From Campylobacter concisus (GTDB lineage: Bacteria > Campylobacterota > Campylobacteria > Campylobacterales > Campylobacteraceae), in contig NZ_PIRQ01000006.1 in NCBI RefSeq assembly GCF_003048535.1, forward strand, positions 61,395 through 125,394: a stretch of DNA of 64,000 bases, read 5' to 3'. Each line of letters begins with the position of its first letter. Within the stretch, counting starts at the first letter, position 1. Both the position numbers and the translations under genes were made by a program. Below, piece after piece: positions 40,719 to 50,183 of this stretch. The notes beneath the pieces were generated by a model, which was given only the letters and a program-made list of their open reading frames with translations, had not been told where the DNA came from and ran no database searches.

Positions 40719-42034
40719 ATGGACAAGATAGCAAATTTGGCTCTTTCTTTAAAAGATGAGCTGATCAAGGATCGCAGGTATTTTCACTCGCATCCAGAGA
40801 CTGGCTGGTTTACATTTTTTACAACAGCCGTACTAGCAAAGAGGCTTAGTGATCTTGGTTATGAAATAAGCCTTGGTGACAAAGTCGTTAAAGCTGATGC
40901 ACGGCTTGGTCTTGGCTCAAAAGAGCAATGTGAAAAAGCAATAGAAAGAGCCAAAAAGCTCCTAAGTCCTGAAGAGGCAAAATATCTTCCTTATATGAAA
41001 GATGGACTAACTGGCCTAACAGCCTTTATAGATACAAAAAGGCCTGGTAAATTTACAGCATTTAGATTTGACATTGATAGTGTTGATGTGACAGAGAGTG
41101 CAGACGCTGATCACAGACCTTTTAAAGATGGCTTTGGTGCAGATATCGCTGGTATCATGCACGCTTGCGGACACGATGGACACGCATCTATTGGCTTAGG
41201 TCTAGCAAAACTTATAGCTAAGAATTTAGATGAATTCAATGGCAAATTTAAATTTATCTTCCAAACGGCAGAAGAGGGCACAAGAGGTGCTGTGGCTATG
41301 GAAGCTGCTGGCGTGCTTGAGGGGGTTGAGTATTTGCTTGGCGGACATATCGGCTTTCAGGCAAAAACTAGTGGCGGCATCATATGCGGAACAAACAAGT
41401 TACTTGCAACTTCTAAATTTGACGTGCATATCACTGGTCGTTCAGCTCACGCAGCCGGAGCACCACAAGACGGCGCAAATGCTCTTTTAGCCGCAGCTCA
41501 AATGGCTTTAAATATGCATGGCATCACAAGACATGCAAAAGGTGTAACTAGGATAAATGTGGGCGTTTTAAAAGCGGGCGAAGGCAGAAACGTCATCGCT
41601 CCAAACGGCTATCTAGCTTGCGAAACAAGAGGTGAGGATACAAATTTAAACGAATTTATGTATGAAAAATGCATGGATATCGTTAAAGGCGTTAGCCAAA
41701 TTTACGGCGTAGAGAGCAAAGTCGTAATGACTGGTGGCACAAGCGGAGCTGATAGCGACAAAGAAGTAACTGAAATTTTCTATGAAGCTGCAAAGCAAAG
41801 CCCATTTATAGATGATGACAAGATCGTAAAAGAGCTTGATTTTGGTGCTTGTGAAGATTTTGCTCATTTTATGAGAGCTTTGCAAGACAGAGGTGCAAAG
41901 AGCGGCTATATGATGATCGGTACAAATTTAAAAGCAGGCCATCACAACTGCAAATTCGACTTTGATGAGGAGTGTTTGGTGGCTGGAGTTGACGTCTATC
42001 TAAGATCTGCTTACAAACTAAACGGAGTAAAAAA

Positions 42035-42038
<4 letters not shown>
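40719..42038 (+). CDS. M20 aminoacyl-glutamate hydrolase-like (AbgA-like)
   Basis: About 439 aa. Metal ligands in MHACGHDGHASIGLG, catalytic Glu in QTAEEGTRGAVAM, and HAAGAPQDGANALLAAAQ. Best resembles the p-aminobenzoyl-glutamate hydrolase subunit A/amidohydrolase group. ATG 40719 preferred (AAGGAGAAACCT upstream) over an in-frame ATG at 40701 inside the previous gene. Overlaps pepE by 4 bp. Confidence 0.82.
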
Positions 42039-42733
<695 letters not shown>

Positions 42734-42747
42734 GCAAGGAGAGAGGT

Positions 42748-44058
42748 ATGGAAACATTTAAGCTAATTGCTGCCATTCTTGGCATCGCAGCTGTTGTGGC
42801 ACTTCTTGTCTTAAAAAAAGAGACAAGAACGGTGCTAATAGGTGTTGGTTTGGTGCTTTGTATAATCGCACTAAAACCGATGGGGGCACTAAGTGCTTTT
42901 ACTGACTATATGACTAAAGCAGGGCTTATAAAAGCGATTTGTGCTAGTATGGGTTTTGCGTTTGTTATGAAATACACAATGTGTGATAAACACCTTGTTG
43001 CGCTTCTTACAAAGCCACTTAAAAATGTAGGCTTTATACTAATCCCTGCAACAACCGTGCTAACTTATTTTATAAATATCGCTATCCCTTCAGCTGCAGG
43101 ATGCTCCGCTGCTGTTGGTGCTACGCTTATACCACTTCTTATGGCTTCAGGCATCCGCCCAGCTATGGCTGGTGCTGCTGTTTTTGCGGGGACATTTGGT
43201 GGAGTCTTAAGCCCAGGATCGGCTCACAACGTCTATGTGGCTGATCTTGTTAAAAAGACGGTTGAGGGCTACACAGTTCAAGATGTCATAAAAGTGCAAA
43301 TTCCAAGTGCATTTACTGCTCTTGTTATCGTAGTGATCGCATTAGTTATTGTTGCGATACTACTTAAAGACTATCAAAAAAATACAAATTTCACTCTTGA
43401 AAGTAGTGCTGCTAGCGAAGAGAAACCGCTATTTAAAGTAAATTTTATCTACGCTATTATGCCTTTAGTTCCACTTGTTATCTTGGTTATTGGTGGAACA
43501 AGCCTTGCGAAAGATTATAGCTTTCTTGCATGGACAAAGATGGGCGTTGCTGAGGCGATGATACTAGGTGCTATCATAGCTATTTTTGCTACACTTACAA
43601 ATCCGCAAAAGATCACAAAAGAATTTTTTAACGGAATGGGCCATGCTTATGCTGATGTTATGGGCATCATCATCGCAGCTGGTGTCTTTGTCGCTGGCCT
43701 AAAGGCATGTGGAGCCGTTGATGTGGTCATCGCATGGCTAAAAACAGATCAAAGTTACGTTAAATTTGGCGGAACATTTGTGCCATTTATCATGGGTATA
43801 GTTACAGGTTCAGGCGACGCCGCTACATTTGCATTTAACGAAGCTGTCACAACAAACGCCGCTGCACTTGGCTTTGAACAAGATAAGCTTGGTATGGCAG
43901 CAGCTATTGCTGGTGCTTTAGGTAGATCAGCTTCTCCAATTGCCGGTGCTGCTATCGTTTGTGCAGGTATTGCGATGGTTAGTCCAGTTGAAATCGCTAA
44001 AAGAACATTTTTAGGTATGTTTATCTCTGTTGTAGCGATTGCATTTTTTGTTATCTAA
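42748..44058 (+). CDS. DcuC-family C4-dicarboxylate/anion carrier
   Basis: 436 aa, about 12 hydrophobic segments. Conserved PSAAGCSAAVGATLIPLLMASG and GTFGGVLSPGSAHNVYVADL motifs, GSGDAATFAFNEA and GRSASPIAGAAIV near the end, as in DcuC. Fourteen bp after pepE with GCAAGGAGAGAGGT before the ATG. In context it likely moves aspartate/succinate or a related acid. Confidence 0.83.
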   Translation: METFKLIAAILGIAAVVALLVLKKETRTVLIGVGLVLCIIALKPMGALSAFTDYMTKAGLIKAICASMGFAFVMKYTMCDKHLVALLTKPLKNVGFILIPATTVLTYFINIAIPSAAGCSAAVGATLIPLLMASGIRPAMAGAAVFAGTFGGVLSPGSAHNVYVADLVKKTVEGYTVQDVIKVQIPSAFTALVIVVIALVIVAILLKDYQKNTNFTLESSAASEEKPLFKVNFIYAIMPLVPLVILVIGGTSLAKDYSFLAWTKMGVAEAMILGAIIAIFATLTNPQKITKEFFNGMGHAYADVMGIIIAAGVFVAGLKACGAVDVVIAWLKTDQSYVKFGGTFVPFIMGIVTGSGDAATFAFNEAVTTNAAALGFEQDKLGMAAAIAGALGRSASPIAGAAIVCAGIAMVSPVEIAKRTFLGMFISVVAIAFFVI

Positions 44059-44069
44059 AAGGATGAAAA

Positions 44070-45293
44070 ATGGATATCGTAGAGAGATTTTTAAACTACA
44101 CAAAATTTAACACCACAACAAATAAAGAGAATGGATTAAAAGGCGTCATGCCTTCTAATCCAACCGAGTACGAGCTGGCTAAGTTTTTAAAAGATGAACT
44201 TAGCTCACTAGGCATAAAAGATATCATCTTACAAGATAATGCTATCTTGATAGCAAAAATTCCTGCAAACTGCGACAATGCTCCAAGTATCGCCTTTTTT
44301 GCGCACTTAGATACAAGTAGTGAGCAAAAAAACGATACAAAAGCTAAGATAGTAAAATACACAGGCGGCGACATCTGCCTAAATGAAGAGCAGGGCATCT
44401 ATCTTAAATTTAGCGACAACCCAGAGCTTAAAAAATACGTTGGCGACGAGATAGTCGTGACTGACGGCACTAGCTTGCTTGGCGCTGACGATAAGGCGGC
44501 GATCGCTAGTATTGTAAATATGGCTAGCTACTTTATGCAAAATCATGATGTAAAGCATGGTAAGATCGTGATCTGCTTCGTGCCAGATGAAGAGCAGGGC
44601 TTGCTTGGGGCAAAAGCACTTGATGTAAATTTGCTGGGAGCTGATTTTGGTTACTGCCTAGACTGCTGCGAGATAGGCGAGCTAATATATGAAAACTGGA
44701 ATGCAGCTGACTGCACGATGGTCTTTAAAGGCGTTTCGGCTCATCCAATGAATGCAAAGGGCAAGCTTGTAAATTCGCTACTTCTTGCGCATAAATTTAT
44801 CTCGCTTTTGCCAGGCGGCGAAGTGCCAGAGTGCACCGAGGGCAAAGAGGGCTATTTCTGGGTGAAAGAGCTTAGCGGAAACAGCGCAAAAACGACGCTC
44901 AAGATCGACATAAGAGAATTTGACGAGGCGAAATTTCAAAAAAGGCTTGAGTTTTTAAGCGATATGGCAAATTCTTTTAACAAAATTTATGGAGAGCGTT
45001 GCGAAATCACGCTAAAAACACGCTATGAAAACGTCTTTAAATTTTTAAAAGATGAAAACTCACTGCCTATAAAATTAGCAAAAGATGCCTTTAGCGAGCT
45101 AAATATCGCGCCAAATATAAAGCCGATGCGTGGCGGATATGACGGCGCTGTGATATCTGCAAAAGGTGTGCCAACGCTAAATTTATTCACAGGGGCAAAT
45201 AACTTTCACTCCGTCTTCGAGTATTTGCCAGTTAGCAGTCTAAAAGCTGCTAGCGAAGTGATTAAAAAAATCGTAATTAACGCTGTTAAATAA
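44070..45293 (+). CDS. pepT: Tripeptide aminopeptidase (peptidase T)
   Basis: 407 aa. M20B metal motifs FFAHLDTSSE, GADDKAAIASIVNM, CFVPDEEQGLLGA, the PepT CLDCCEIGELIYENWNAA region and RGGYDGAVISAKGVPTLNLF at the end. Removes N-terminal residues from tripeptides. Last gene of the operon; a terminator follows. Confidence 0.95.
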   Translation: MDIVERFLNYTKFNTTTNKENGLKGVMPSNPTEYELAKFLKDELSSLGIKDIILQDNAILIAKIPANCDNAPSIAFFAHLDTSSEQKNDTKAKIVKYTGGDICLNEEQGIYLKFSDNPELKKYVGDEIVVTDGTSLLGADDKAAIASIVNMASYFMQNHDVKHGKIVICFVPDEEQGLLGAKALDVNLLGADFGYCLDCCEIGELIYENWNAADCTMVFKGVSAHPMNAKGKLVNSLLLAHKFISLLPGGEVPECTEGKEGYFWVKELSGNSAKTTLKIDIREFDEAKFQKRLEFLSDMANSFNKIYGERCEITLKTRYENVFKFLKDENSLPIKLAKDAFSELNIAPNIKPMRGGYDGAVISAKGVPTLNLFTGANNFHSVFEYLPVSSLKAASEVIKKIVINAVK

Positions 45294-45301
45294 ACTTCAT
45301 A

Positions 45302-45338
45302 AAAGCCTAGATTTAGTAAATTTAGGCTTTAAATTTTA
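45302..45338 (+). terminator. Rho-independent terminator after pepT
   Basis: AAAGCCTA / TAGGCTTT stem followed by AAATTTTACTTT. Confidence 0.78.
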
Positions 45339-45352
45339 CTTTCAGGACAAAA

Positions 45353-46342
45353 ATGAAGGCTTTAGCTTTGTTTAGTGGAGGGCTTGATAGCATGCTCTCA
45401 ATGAAATTAATAAGCGATCAAAACATCGAAGTAGTCGCACTTTATATGGATACCGGATTTGGCGTGGATGAAGAAAAACATGAAATTTTAAGACGCCGTG
45501 CAGCTTTGGCTGGGGCTAGTTTAAAAGTGGTTGATATGAGGAATGAGTATCTTCGTGATGTGCTTTTTAACCCAAAATACGGCTATGGCAAGCAGTTTAA
45601 CCCATGTATTGATTGTCACGGATATATGTTTAAAACAGCTCTAAATATGCTAAAAAGTGAAAATGCAAATTTTATAATCACAGGCGAAGTTTTGGGTCAA
45701 AGGCCGATGAGTCAGCGAAGAGACGCACTCTTTCAGGTTAAGCGCCTAGCTGATGACGAGGATGATTTGGTGCTTCGTCCGATGTGCGCTAAGCTCTTGC
45801 CGCCAACAAAGCCAGAGCGCGAGGGTTGGGTCGATAGAGAGAAGCTGCTTGATATAAGTGGGCGTGATAGAAAGCTGCAGCTTGCTTTGGCAAAGGAATT
45901 TGGCTTTGAGGACTTTGCAACGCCTGGAGGTGGGTGCTTGCTAACGATCGAGAGCTTTGCTGTGAAGATAAAGGATTATCTAAATTTTGATAAAGAGATG
46001 CGAGATATCGATGTAACGTGGCTAAAGCTTGGTAGGCATCTGCGCTTGCCAGATGGTGCAAAAATGATAATAGGCCGTGATGAGAGTGATAATAACGCAC
46101 TTTTAGCACATCCAAATGATAAATTTGATCAAGTAAAATTTAAAGAGAGTGATGACATCGTAGGAGCCGTTAGCTTCATAAGCAAAAACGCTAGTAAAGC
46201 TGACAAAGAGCTGGCCGCAAGGCTCGCATTAGCTTATACAAAAGCAAGTAAAGAGAATGAATTTGAAGTTAGCATCGCTGGAGAGAAATTTAGTATCACA
46301 CCTGAGGATAAATCTCTAGCTCAAAATTATTTCGTAAAATAG
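45353..46342 (+). CDS. PP-loop ATPase, tRNA thiolation-like (MnmA/ThiI-related)
   Basis: 329 aa. N-terminal PP-loop SGGLDSMLSMKL (from residue 8), a cysteine pair CIDCHGY that may carry sulfur, TGEVLGQRPMSQRR, and GGGCLLTIESFA. Shares the adenylating domain of tRNA-thiolating enzymes but lacks the full MnmA C-terminal domains. Target unknown. It precedes the tRNA-Met gene by about 100 bp. Confidence 0.68.
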   Translation: MKALALFSGGLDSMLSMKLISDQNIEVVALYMDTGFGVDEEKHEILRRRAALAGASLKVVDMRNEYLRDVLFNPKYGYGKQFNPCIDCHGYMFKTALNMLKSENANFIITGEVLGQRPMSQRRDALFQVKRLADDEDDLVLRPMCAKLLPPTKPEREGWVDREKLLDISGRDRKLQLALAKEFGFEDFATPGGGCLLTIESFAVKIKDYLNFDKEMRDIDVTWLKLGRHLRLPDGAKMIIGRDESDNNALLAHPNDKFDQVKFKESDDIVGAVSFISKNASKADKELAARLALAYTKASKENEFEVSIAGEKFSITPEDKSLAQNYFVK

Positions 46343-46447
46343 ACGTTTTGTCGATTCTTGGTGCTTTTACTTTGTGTTTGTAGATAAAGATGGTTTTTAT
46401 CTACAAATAAGTTTAAAAATTATATAATCCGAAACTTATTTTAAAGT

Positions 46448-46524
46448 GTCACGGTAGCTCAGCTGGTTAGAGCGCTGGTCTCATAAGCCGGAGGTCGGGA
46501 GTTCAAGTCTCCCCCGTGACACCA
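46448..46524 (+). tRNA. tRNA-Met (anticodon CAT)
   Basis: 77 nt including encoded CCA. Acceptor stem GTCACGG/CCGTGAC with discriminator A. D-arm TAGCTCAGCTGGTTAGAGC, anticodon stem CTGGT/GCCGG around loop CTCATAA, T-arm GGGAG-TTCAAGT-CTCCC. Elongator Met is likeliest; CAT could also be tRNA-Ile2 with lysidine. The 3' half is the attachment site of the following mobile element. Confidence 0.97.
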
Positions 46525-46526
46525 TA
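46480..46526 (+). repeat. attL: 47-bp direct repeat in tRNA-Met
   Basis: Runs from the anticodon loop (CTCATAAGCCGG) through CCA plus TA. Identical to 60952-60998. Typical tyrosine-recombinase attachment site. Confidence 0.93.
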
Positions 46527-47255
46527 GATGTCCTACTTATCGATACTTTAACTGCCCTTTTTGCAGTTTCCCTTTCTTTAAAATTTCCTAAAAGTATGGT
46601 ACACTTTTTAAAAAAGTGGTACAGTTTTTTAGAATTGTTTTATTTTATAAAAAAGATTCTATGAAATTACTTTAAACTACATATATAAATTCAATCTTTA
46701 TCTCTTTTTATTTGGGTGCTATACTGGAGTCAAAAATATCTGTAAATATTATTTTGGTTAGTTTAAAACAAGATTGACTTATTTATGATAAGTAATATCA
46801 AATATATTATATTTAAGTGGTTGGTTTATATGTTATGTTTTGAAGAAAATACTCTTAGCTTTCATATCCATACCTTCCTGTTTATTAATAGGGCGAGCAT
46901 ACTCTATGTAGCCACAAAATGTTATCATTTGCAGCTCCATAGAGGCTCGCAAGGAGAGCTTGTCGCTCCCTTGACCCACGCTTAAAAAATATTTTCTTTA
47001 TTAAAATGGCCATATAAGATAGGCTATTTTAATAAAAATTTAAATTTATGGATGGCAACCATAAGGACAAAATATTTTATAGATTTTAAAATGACAGCAT
47101 AATAAATATGGCTTTGGAAGTAATAAATGAGATGATTATGTAATAAACTTAGTAGAGTCTCTACGTTTAAAACATATCTAAGCTTTGGGTCTTTTCCTTG
47201 CATGCATCATCCGTATGGTGATGTATGCTGGCTTTTTGGGCGTATTCACGCTCCT
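46527..47255. other. Non-coding left end of the element
   Basis: No convincing gene. Two copies of a TGGTACA(C/G)TTTT motif (46597-46608, 46617-46628) may be integrase arm sites. A strongly structured stretch at 46891-46970 has two inverted-repeat sets: GCGAGC...CTCTATG pairing with CATAGAG-GCTCGC, then AAGGAG/CTCCCTT. Confidence 0.55.
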
Positions 47256-47615
47256 TTATAAATTCTCTACATATTCTTGTAGCCTCTTGTACTCCATCTG
47301 TAAGTTCTTGTATTTTTCTCTCAAATTTTGGAATTCTTCTTCTGAATTTTCTAATTTTTCTTCCAAACGAGATATTGAACTCTCGTACATATCTTTTTGT
47401 TGCTGCAAAGACTCCGTTAAGGCATCGTTGCAATCTTTGCTCAAACTCTCGACTTTCTTTGTTAGCTCTGTCATCTTTGCCCGTAATATCGAGAGCTCCT
47501 TCTCGCAGTCTTGTTGCAAATTCATTGTTTCTAATTCGTGCTTGCTCCTTTCGTCTTCGATCATCTTCGTCAAGTGCTCGTTCTCTTCTAGTAATGCCTT
47601 CTCTAATGTTGTCAT
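47256..47615 (-). CDS. Coiled-coil mobilization accessory protein
   Basis: 119 aa, almost wholly heptad-patterned (rich in Glu, Lys, Leu), no TM segment. GGAG lies 6 nt before the ATG inside the mobB stop region, so it is coupled to mobB. Likely a structural partner in the mob module; function unknown. A +1-frame reading 47167-47433 overlaps it but is Arg-rich and unlikely. Confidence 0.6.
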   Translation of the reverse strand: MTTLEKALLEENEHLTKMIEDERSKHELETMNLQQDCEKELSILRAKMTELTKKVESLSKDCNDALTESLQQQKDMYESSISRLEEKLENSEEEFQNLREKYKNLQMEYKRLQEYVENL

Positions 47616-47618
47616 TCT

Positions 47619-48062
47619 CTACTCCGTTTTCATTAATATGAATTTTCTACTCTTGTTCTCTATTATCTCTTCGTCTTTTGGAATCGATATGTAATATTCC
47701 CTCTGGGTCTTGTCTGCAGCAGGTTGGCTGTATCTCCACTGTTTTGGTATCGCCCAAACCATTTCGTCCTCTAACTTCTTCTCTTTTATCATCCAGCCAG
47801 CTACTGCTTCCAAAATTATTGAGATAACCACTGACAGCAAGATTATCACCAATCTGTCCTTGTGGTGTAGAGATATTGCTTTTTGAAGTTCTTTCGACAT
47901 ATCTTTTTTGATTAAATCTATCTCTTTTAGCAATAAGCTCCTCAAGTTTTCGCCTATTTTCTCTACACTCTGTTTGTGTATTTTTATCATGGAATTCTCT
48001 AATTCTTCTGCTTGAGCTTTGGCTGAGTTCTCCAAGTCTTTGAGTGCTTGTGAAATTTGCAT
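47619..48062 (-). CDS. MobB-like membrane protein nested within mobA
   Basis: 147 aa with an N-terminal coiled coil (1-70) and one TM helix (about 71-92). Its ATG is preceded by a perfect GGAGG 7 nt upstream although it lies inside the mobA reading frame; 416 bp of the two genes overlap in different frames. The same gene-within-gene arrangement (mobB in mobA) is known from RSF1010 and ColE1-type mob regions. Probably anchors or stimulates the relaxosome. Confidence 0.75.
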   Translation of the reverse strand: MQISQALKDLENSAKAQAEELENSMIKIHKQSVEKIGENLRSLLLKEIDLIKKDMSKELQKAISLHHKDRLVIILLSVVISIILEAVAGWMIKEKKLEDEMVWAIPKQWRYSQPAADKTQREYYISIPKDEEIIENKSRKFILMKTE

Positions 48063-48759
48063 CGTATATTCCTCCTTTGAGACGATTTTTTGTTTTTTTA
48101 TTAGGCAGTATGATCGTCATGCCTTTTTTGTTGATTCTAGTTATTTCGATACCACTTTGTGTAAGAAGCTCAACTACATGATCTCTATTTTTAATAGAAC
48201 CTTGCTTAACTAGATCGTGCAACTTTTGATCTAGCTCTTCCAAATTTTTATAATGATTGATGTTTTTCTTGCTAGATAATATAGTTTGCTCTTTTGCTGG
48301 ATCATCTGGACTTGATAGTCCATACTCATCGTTAATGATCTTTTTAATTAGATCTATTCTAGTTTGATCATATTTGGCAAAATATGGATTAAACGATTTT
48401 CCTGTTTTAAGATCGATCTTTGGAACCAGGAAATTTAACTCAAGCCGACCATCCTTGTCTGAGTGTTCTACCCATAATACATTTGTGCGTTCAAGCATAT
48501 ACTCACCCAAAAGAGTATATTCAAAATCTTTGATAATTTTTAATTTCTGCTCTTCAGTCAGAAAGTCGTGCTTCTCTTCAAATGATAAAACACCAAAACA
48601 GGTCTTTTGTTTATAGGTGATGCCTTTTATAATGGCTCTAGTTAAATTTTCATCACCTTTTATAACTCTTGCTGTTCCAGCAGCCTTTCTCTCATTTAAA
48701 AGGTAATTTATGCTCCCAAAGCCACCACCAGTATAAGTACGAAGAAATTTAACTAGCAT
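47647..48759 (-). CDS. Relaxase MobA (MobA/VirD2-type)
   Basis: About 371 aa from ATG 48757-48759 (MLVKFLRTYTGGGFGSINYL), preceded by AAAGG 8 nt upstream; an in-frame ATG 13 codons earlier has no such site. Relaxase-like features are the N-terminal strand and the HSDKDGRLELNFLVPK motif III. The C-terminal third is low-complexity, Arg/Ser-rich, and overlapped by mobB. Nicks oriT and pilots DNA during mobilization by a helper system. Confidence 0.8.
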   Translation of the reverse strand: MLVKFLRTYTGGGFGSINYLLNERKAAGTARVIKGDENLTRAIIKGITYKQKTCFGVLSFEEKHDFLTEEQKLKIIKDFEYTLLGEYMLERTNVLWVEHSDKDGRLELNFLVPKIDLKTGKSFNPYFAKYDQTRIDLIKKIINDEYGLSSPDDPAKEQTILSSKKNINHYKNLEELDQKLHDLVKQGSIKNRDHVVELLTQSGIEITRINKKGMTIILPNKKTKNRLKGGIYDANFTSTQRLGELSQSSSRRIREFHDKNTQTECRENRRKLEELIAKRDRFNQKRYVERTSKSNISTPQGQIGDNLAVSGYLNNFGSSSWLDDKREEVRGRNGLGDTKTVEIQPTCCRQDPEGILHIDSKRRRDNREQE

Positions 48760-48806
48760 CACTAGCGCCTTTATTTGTATTGGTATAAGGCAAATCAAGC
48801 AACATA

Positions 48807-49135
48807 TTATTTACTCAATGCTTCATAAACTTTATGTAAGATATCATTATCGTCTGCTATGATCTCAATACCAACTCTATCTAGGCTTTGTCCACTATTT
48901 AATTTGGTGGCTATTTGGTTTATGTTTTGTCCATGTCTAGATAGTTCAGTTAAAAGCTCCCTCTTGATTGGTGCATGAATCTGCTTAGATAACATAGCTC
49001 TTAGGGCAAATTTTGAGAAAGTTAGGCCACTTTCTTGTAATTTATCATTAATTGCCGACCATTCTGTGTTACTTAGCCTAAGTCTTTTAGTTATGACTTT
49101 GGTTACCTTGCGTTTTTTGTCTTTTCAGAACTCAC
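48807..49135 (-). pseudogene. mobC with a one-base frameshift in an A6 tract
   Basis: GTG at 49133-49135 has a GGAG 9 nt upstream and starts MSSEKTKNAR, then hits a stop. One extra A in the A6 run (T6 at 49113-49118 on the plus strand) would give a continuous MobC: a ribbon-helix-helix N-terminus (KVTKVITKRLRLSNTEW) running into LLTELSRHGQNINQIATKLN. As it stands only a 62-residue C-terminal part (from ATG 48995) is open. Decay, slippage or a sequencing error are all possible. Confidence 0.7.
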
Positions 49136-49501
49136 GTAAATTTACTCCTAATCTAAGAAAAGCCACTCAAAAATCCTATGTCATAAAATTTTTGGCAGAC
49201 TTGCTCTTTAAATATCTTTTAAGGTTATTTTATAAAATTTCACAGCCTAAAACAAGGAATTCGGTAGGCTTTAGGCGGCTAAAATGCGTGTTTTTTAAAA
49301 ATACTATGAAATATATAATATAATTTTTGTAGCCTCTGGATCTTCTCTTGGAAATTTAGTCTAGTATGAAATTAAAAAAATAAAATAATAAAAAATATAG
49401 GGGTTATGCTCATCATAAAAGAGCATTTTAGATAGGACAAACTAGTAACATGAAATTAGTTACTAGCAAATCACAGACGACTAAGGGTCTAGCTTTTATG
49501 C
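49136..49501. other. Candidate oriT region upstream of mobC
   Basis: No gene. Contains inverted repeat GCCTAAA (49245-49251) / TTTAGGC (49270-49276) followed by GGCTAAAATGCGTG, and a second ATGCTC/GAGCAT stem near 49405-49427 that may end a transcript. Position upstream of mobC-mobA is where oriT usually lies; no nic consensus was verified. Confidence 0.45.
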
Positions 49502-49789
49502 TTAGTTAAATTTATCCTTTAGCATCTCGTATGCTTCGTTGTTCTCTCTTTTGCCGACAACTAGCACTAACACTACAATCTCATCATCTTTTACTTGATA
49601 GGCCAAGCGGTAGCCGACATCTCTTAGCTTGATCTTATAGACATCTTCATAACCTCGTAGCTTGTCTTTGGTAACCTTTGGGTTTTCTAGACGCTCACTT
49701 AGCTTCTTTTTAAACTGCACTTTTATGCTATTGTCAAGCTTTTGCCACTCTTTTAAAGCGCTTGGCAAAAATTCTAACTCATAGCTCAT
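49502..49789 (-). CDS. RelE-family toxin
   Basis: 95 aa. ParE/RelE fold signature: N-terminal LEFLPSALKEWQKLD, then KLRGYEDVYKIKLRDVGYRLAYQVKDDEI and a C-terminal VGKRENNEAYE, where the Arg/Glu residues match RelE active-site positions. Likely a ribosome-dependent mRNA endonuclease. Overlaps its antitoxin by 11 bp. Confidence 0.92.
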   Translation of the reverse strand: MSYELEFLPSALKEWQKLDNSIKVQFKKKLSERLENPKVTKDKLRGYEDVYKIKLRDVGYRLAYQVKDDEIVVLVLVVGKRENNEAYEMLKDKFN

Positions 49790-50030
49790 CTAAGCTTACT
49801 TTTACTGGTTTTTCACCACTTGCTAGAGTGGCATCTACTGCTTTGCTTAGATGATACTCTTCTATTATCTCTGTCATCTTCTCGTAGACAGAGCTAGGTA
49901 CTAGATAGGCACTAGGGACATTGTGGTTTAGTATAGCTACGACATTATCTCCAGCTTGTTTTAAAATTTGAGCTGGGGACTTTTTTAGCTCGCTTATGCT
50001 AGCTGTGAAATTTGCTTGTATGGTTTGCAT
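49779..50030 (-). CDS. Phd/YefM-type antitoxin
   Basis: 83 aa. N-terminal ASISELKKSPAQILKQAGDNVVAILNHN with the YLVPSSVYEKM segment is the Phd/YefM DNA-binding fold; the C-terminal tail would wrap the toxin. Precedes and overlaps the toxin gene. Its 5' end and promoter form one half of a duplicated junction also found at 58.8 kb. Confidence 0.9.
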   Translation of the reverse strand: MQTIQANFTASISELKKSPAQILKQAGDNVVAILNHNVPSAYLVPSSVYEKMTEIIEEYHLSKAVDATLASGEKPVKVSLDEL

Positions 50031-50183
50031 TTTTATCCTTTATTTAATACCTAAAATAATACTAAATAAGATATAAGAATAGTCTTAAAGCTTATACCTT
50101 GCAATTTATACTTACTCATTTTCGTACGATACCATCTCTACTTTAGTCTTTAGTGTATCGGCATTGATAGGCTTAGCATAATA
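50023..50183. repeat. Direct repeat copy A: antitoxin start plus integrase 3' remnant
   Basis: 161 bp that align without gaps to 58793-58953; the first 54 bp (50023-50076) are identical, the rest diverged. Includes the first codons of the antitoxin, its promoter, and the last 23 codons of an integrase. Confidence 0.88.
50112..50183 (-). pseudogene. 3' remnant of an integrase gene
   Basis: Minus strand encodes YYAKPINADTLKTKVEMVSY followed by ENE and stop, matching the last 23 residues of the element's own recombinase (TYAKPINANTLKAKIEMVSY, DNE). Nothing upstream of it continues the integrase frame. Confidence 0.88.

Noticed and set aside
46785..46985. 66-codon plus-strand ORF at the element's left end
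   Set aside because: Covers the inverted-repeat structure; no ribosome site or recognisable protein pattern.
47167..47433. 88-codon minus-strand ORF overlapping the coiled-coil gene
   Set aside because: Arg-rich frame-shifted reading with no good ribosome site; it could be another nested mob gene but evidence is too thin.
47185..47694. Plus-strand ORFs of 138 and 169 codons
   Set aside because: Antisense to the coiled-coil and mobB genes; Ser/Phe/Leu-rich composition typical of a shadow of Glu/Lys-rich coding.
49066..49323. 85-codon plus-strand ORF over mobC/oriT region
   Set aside because: No ribosome site; antisense to mobC.
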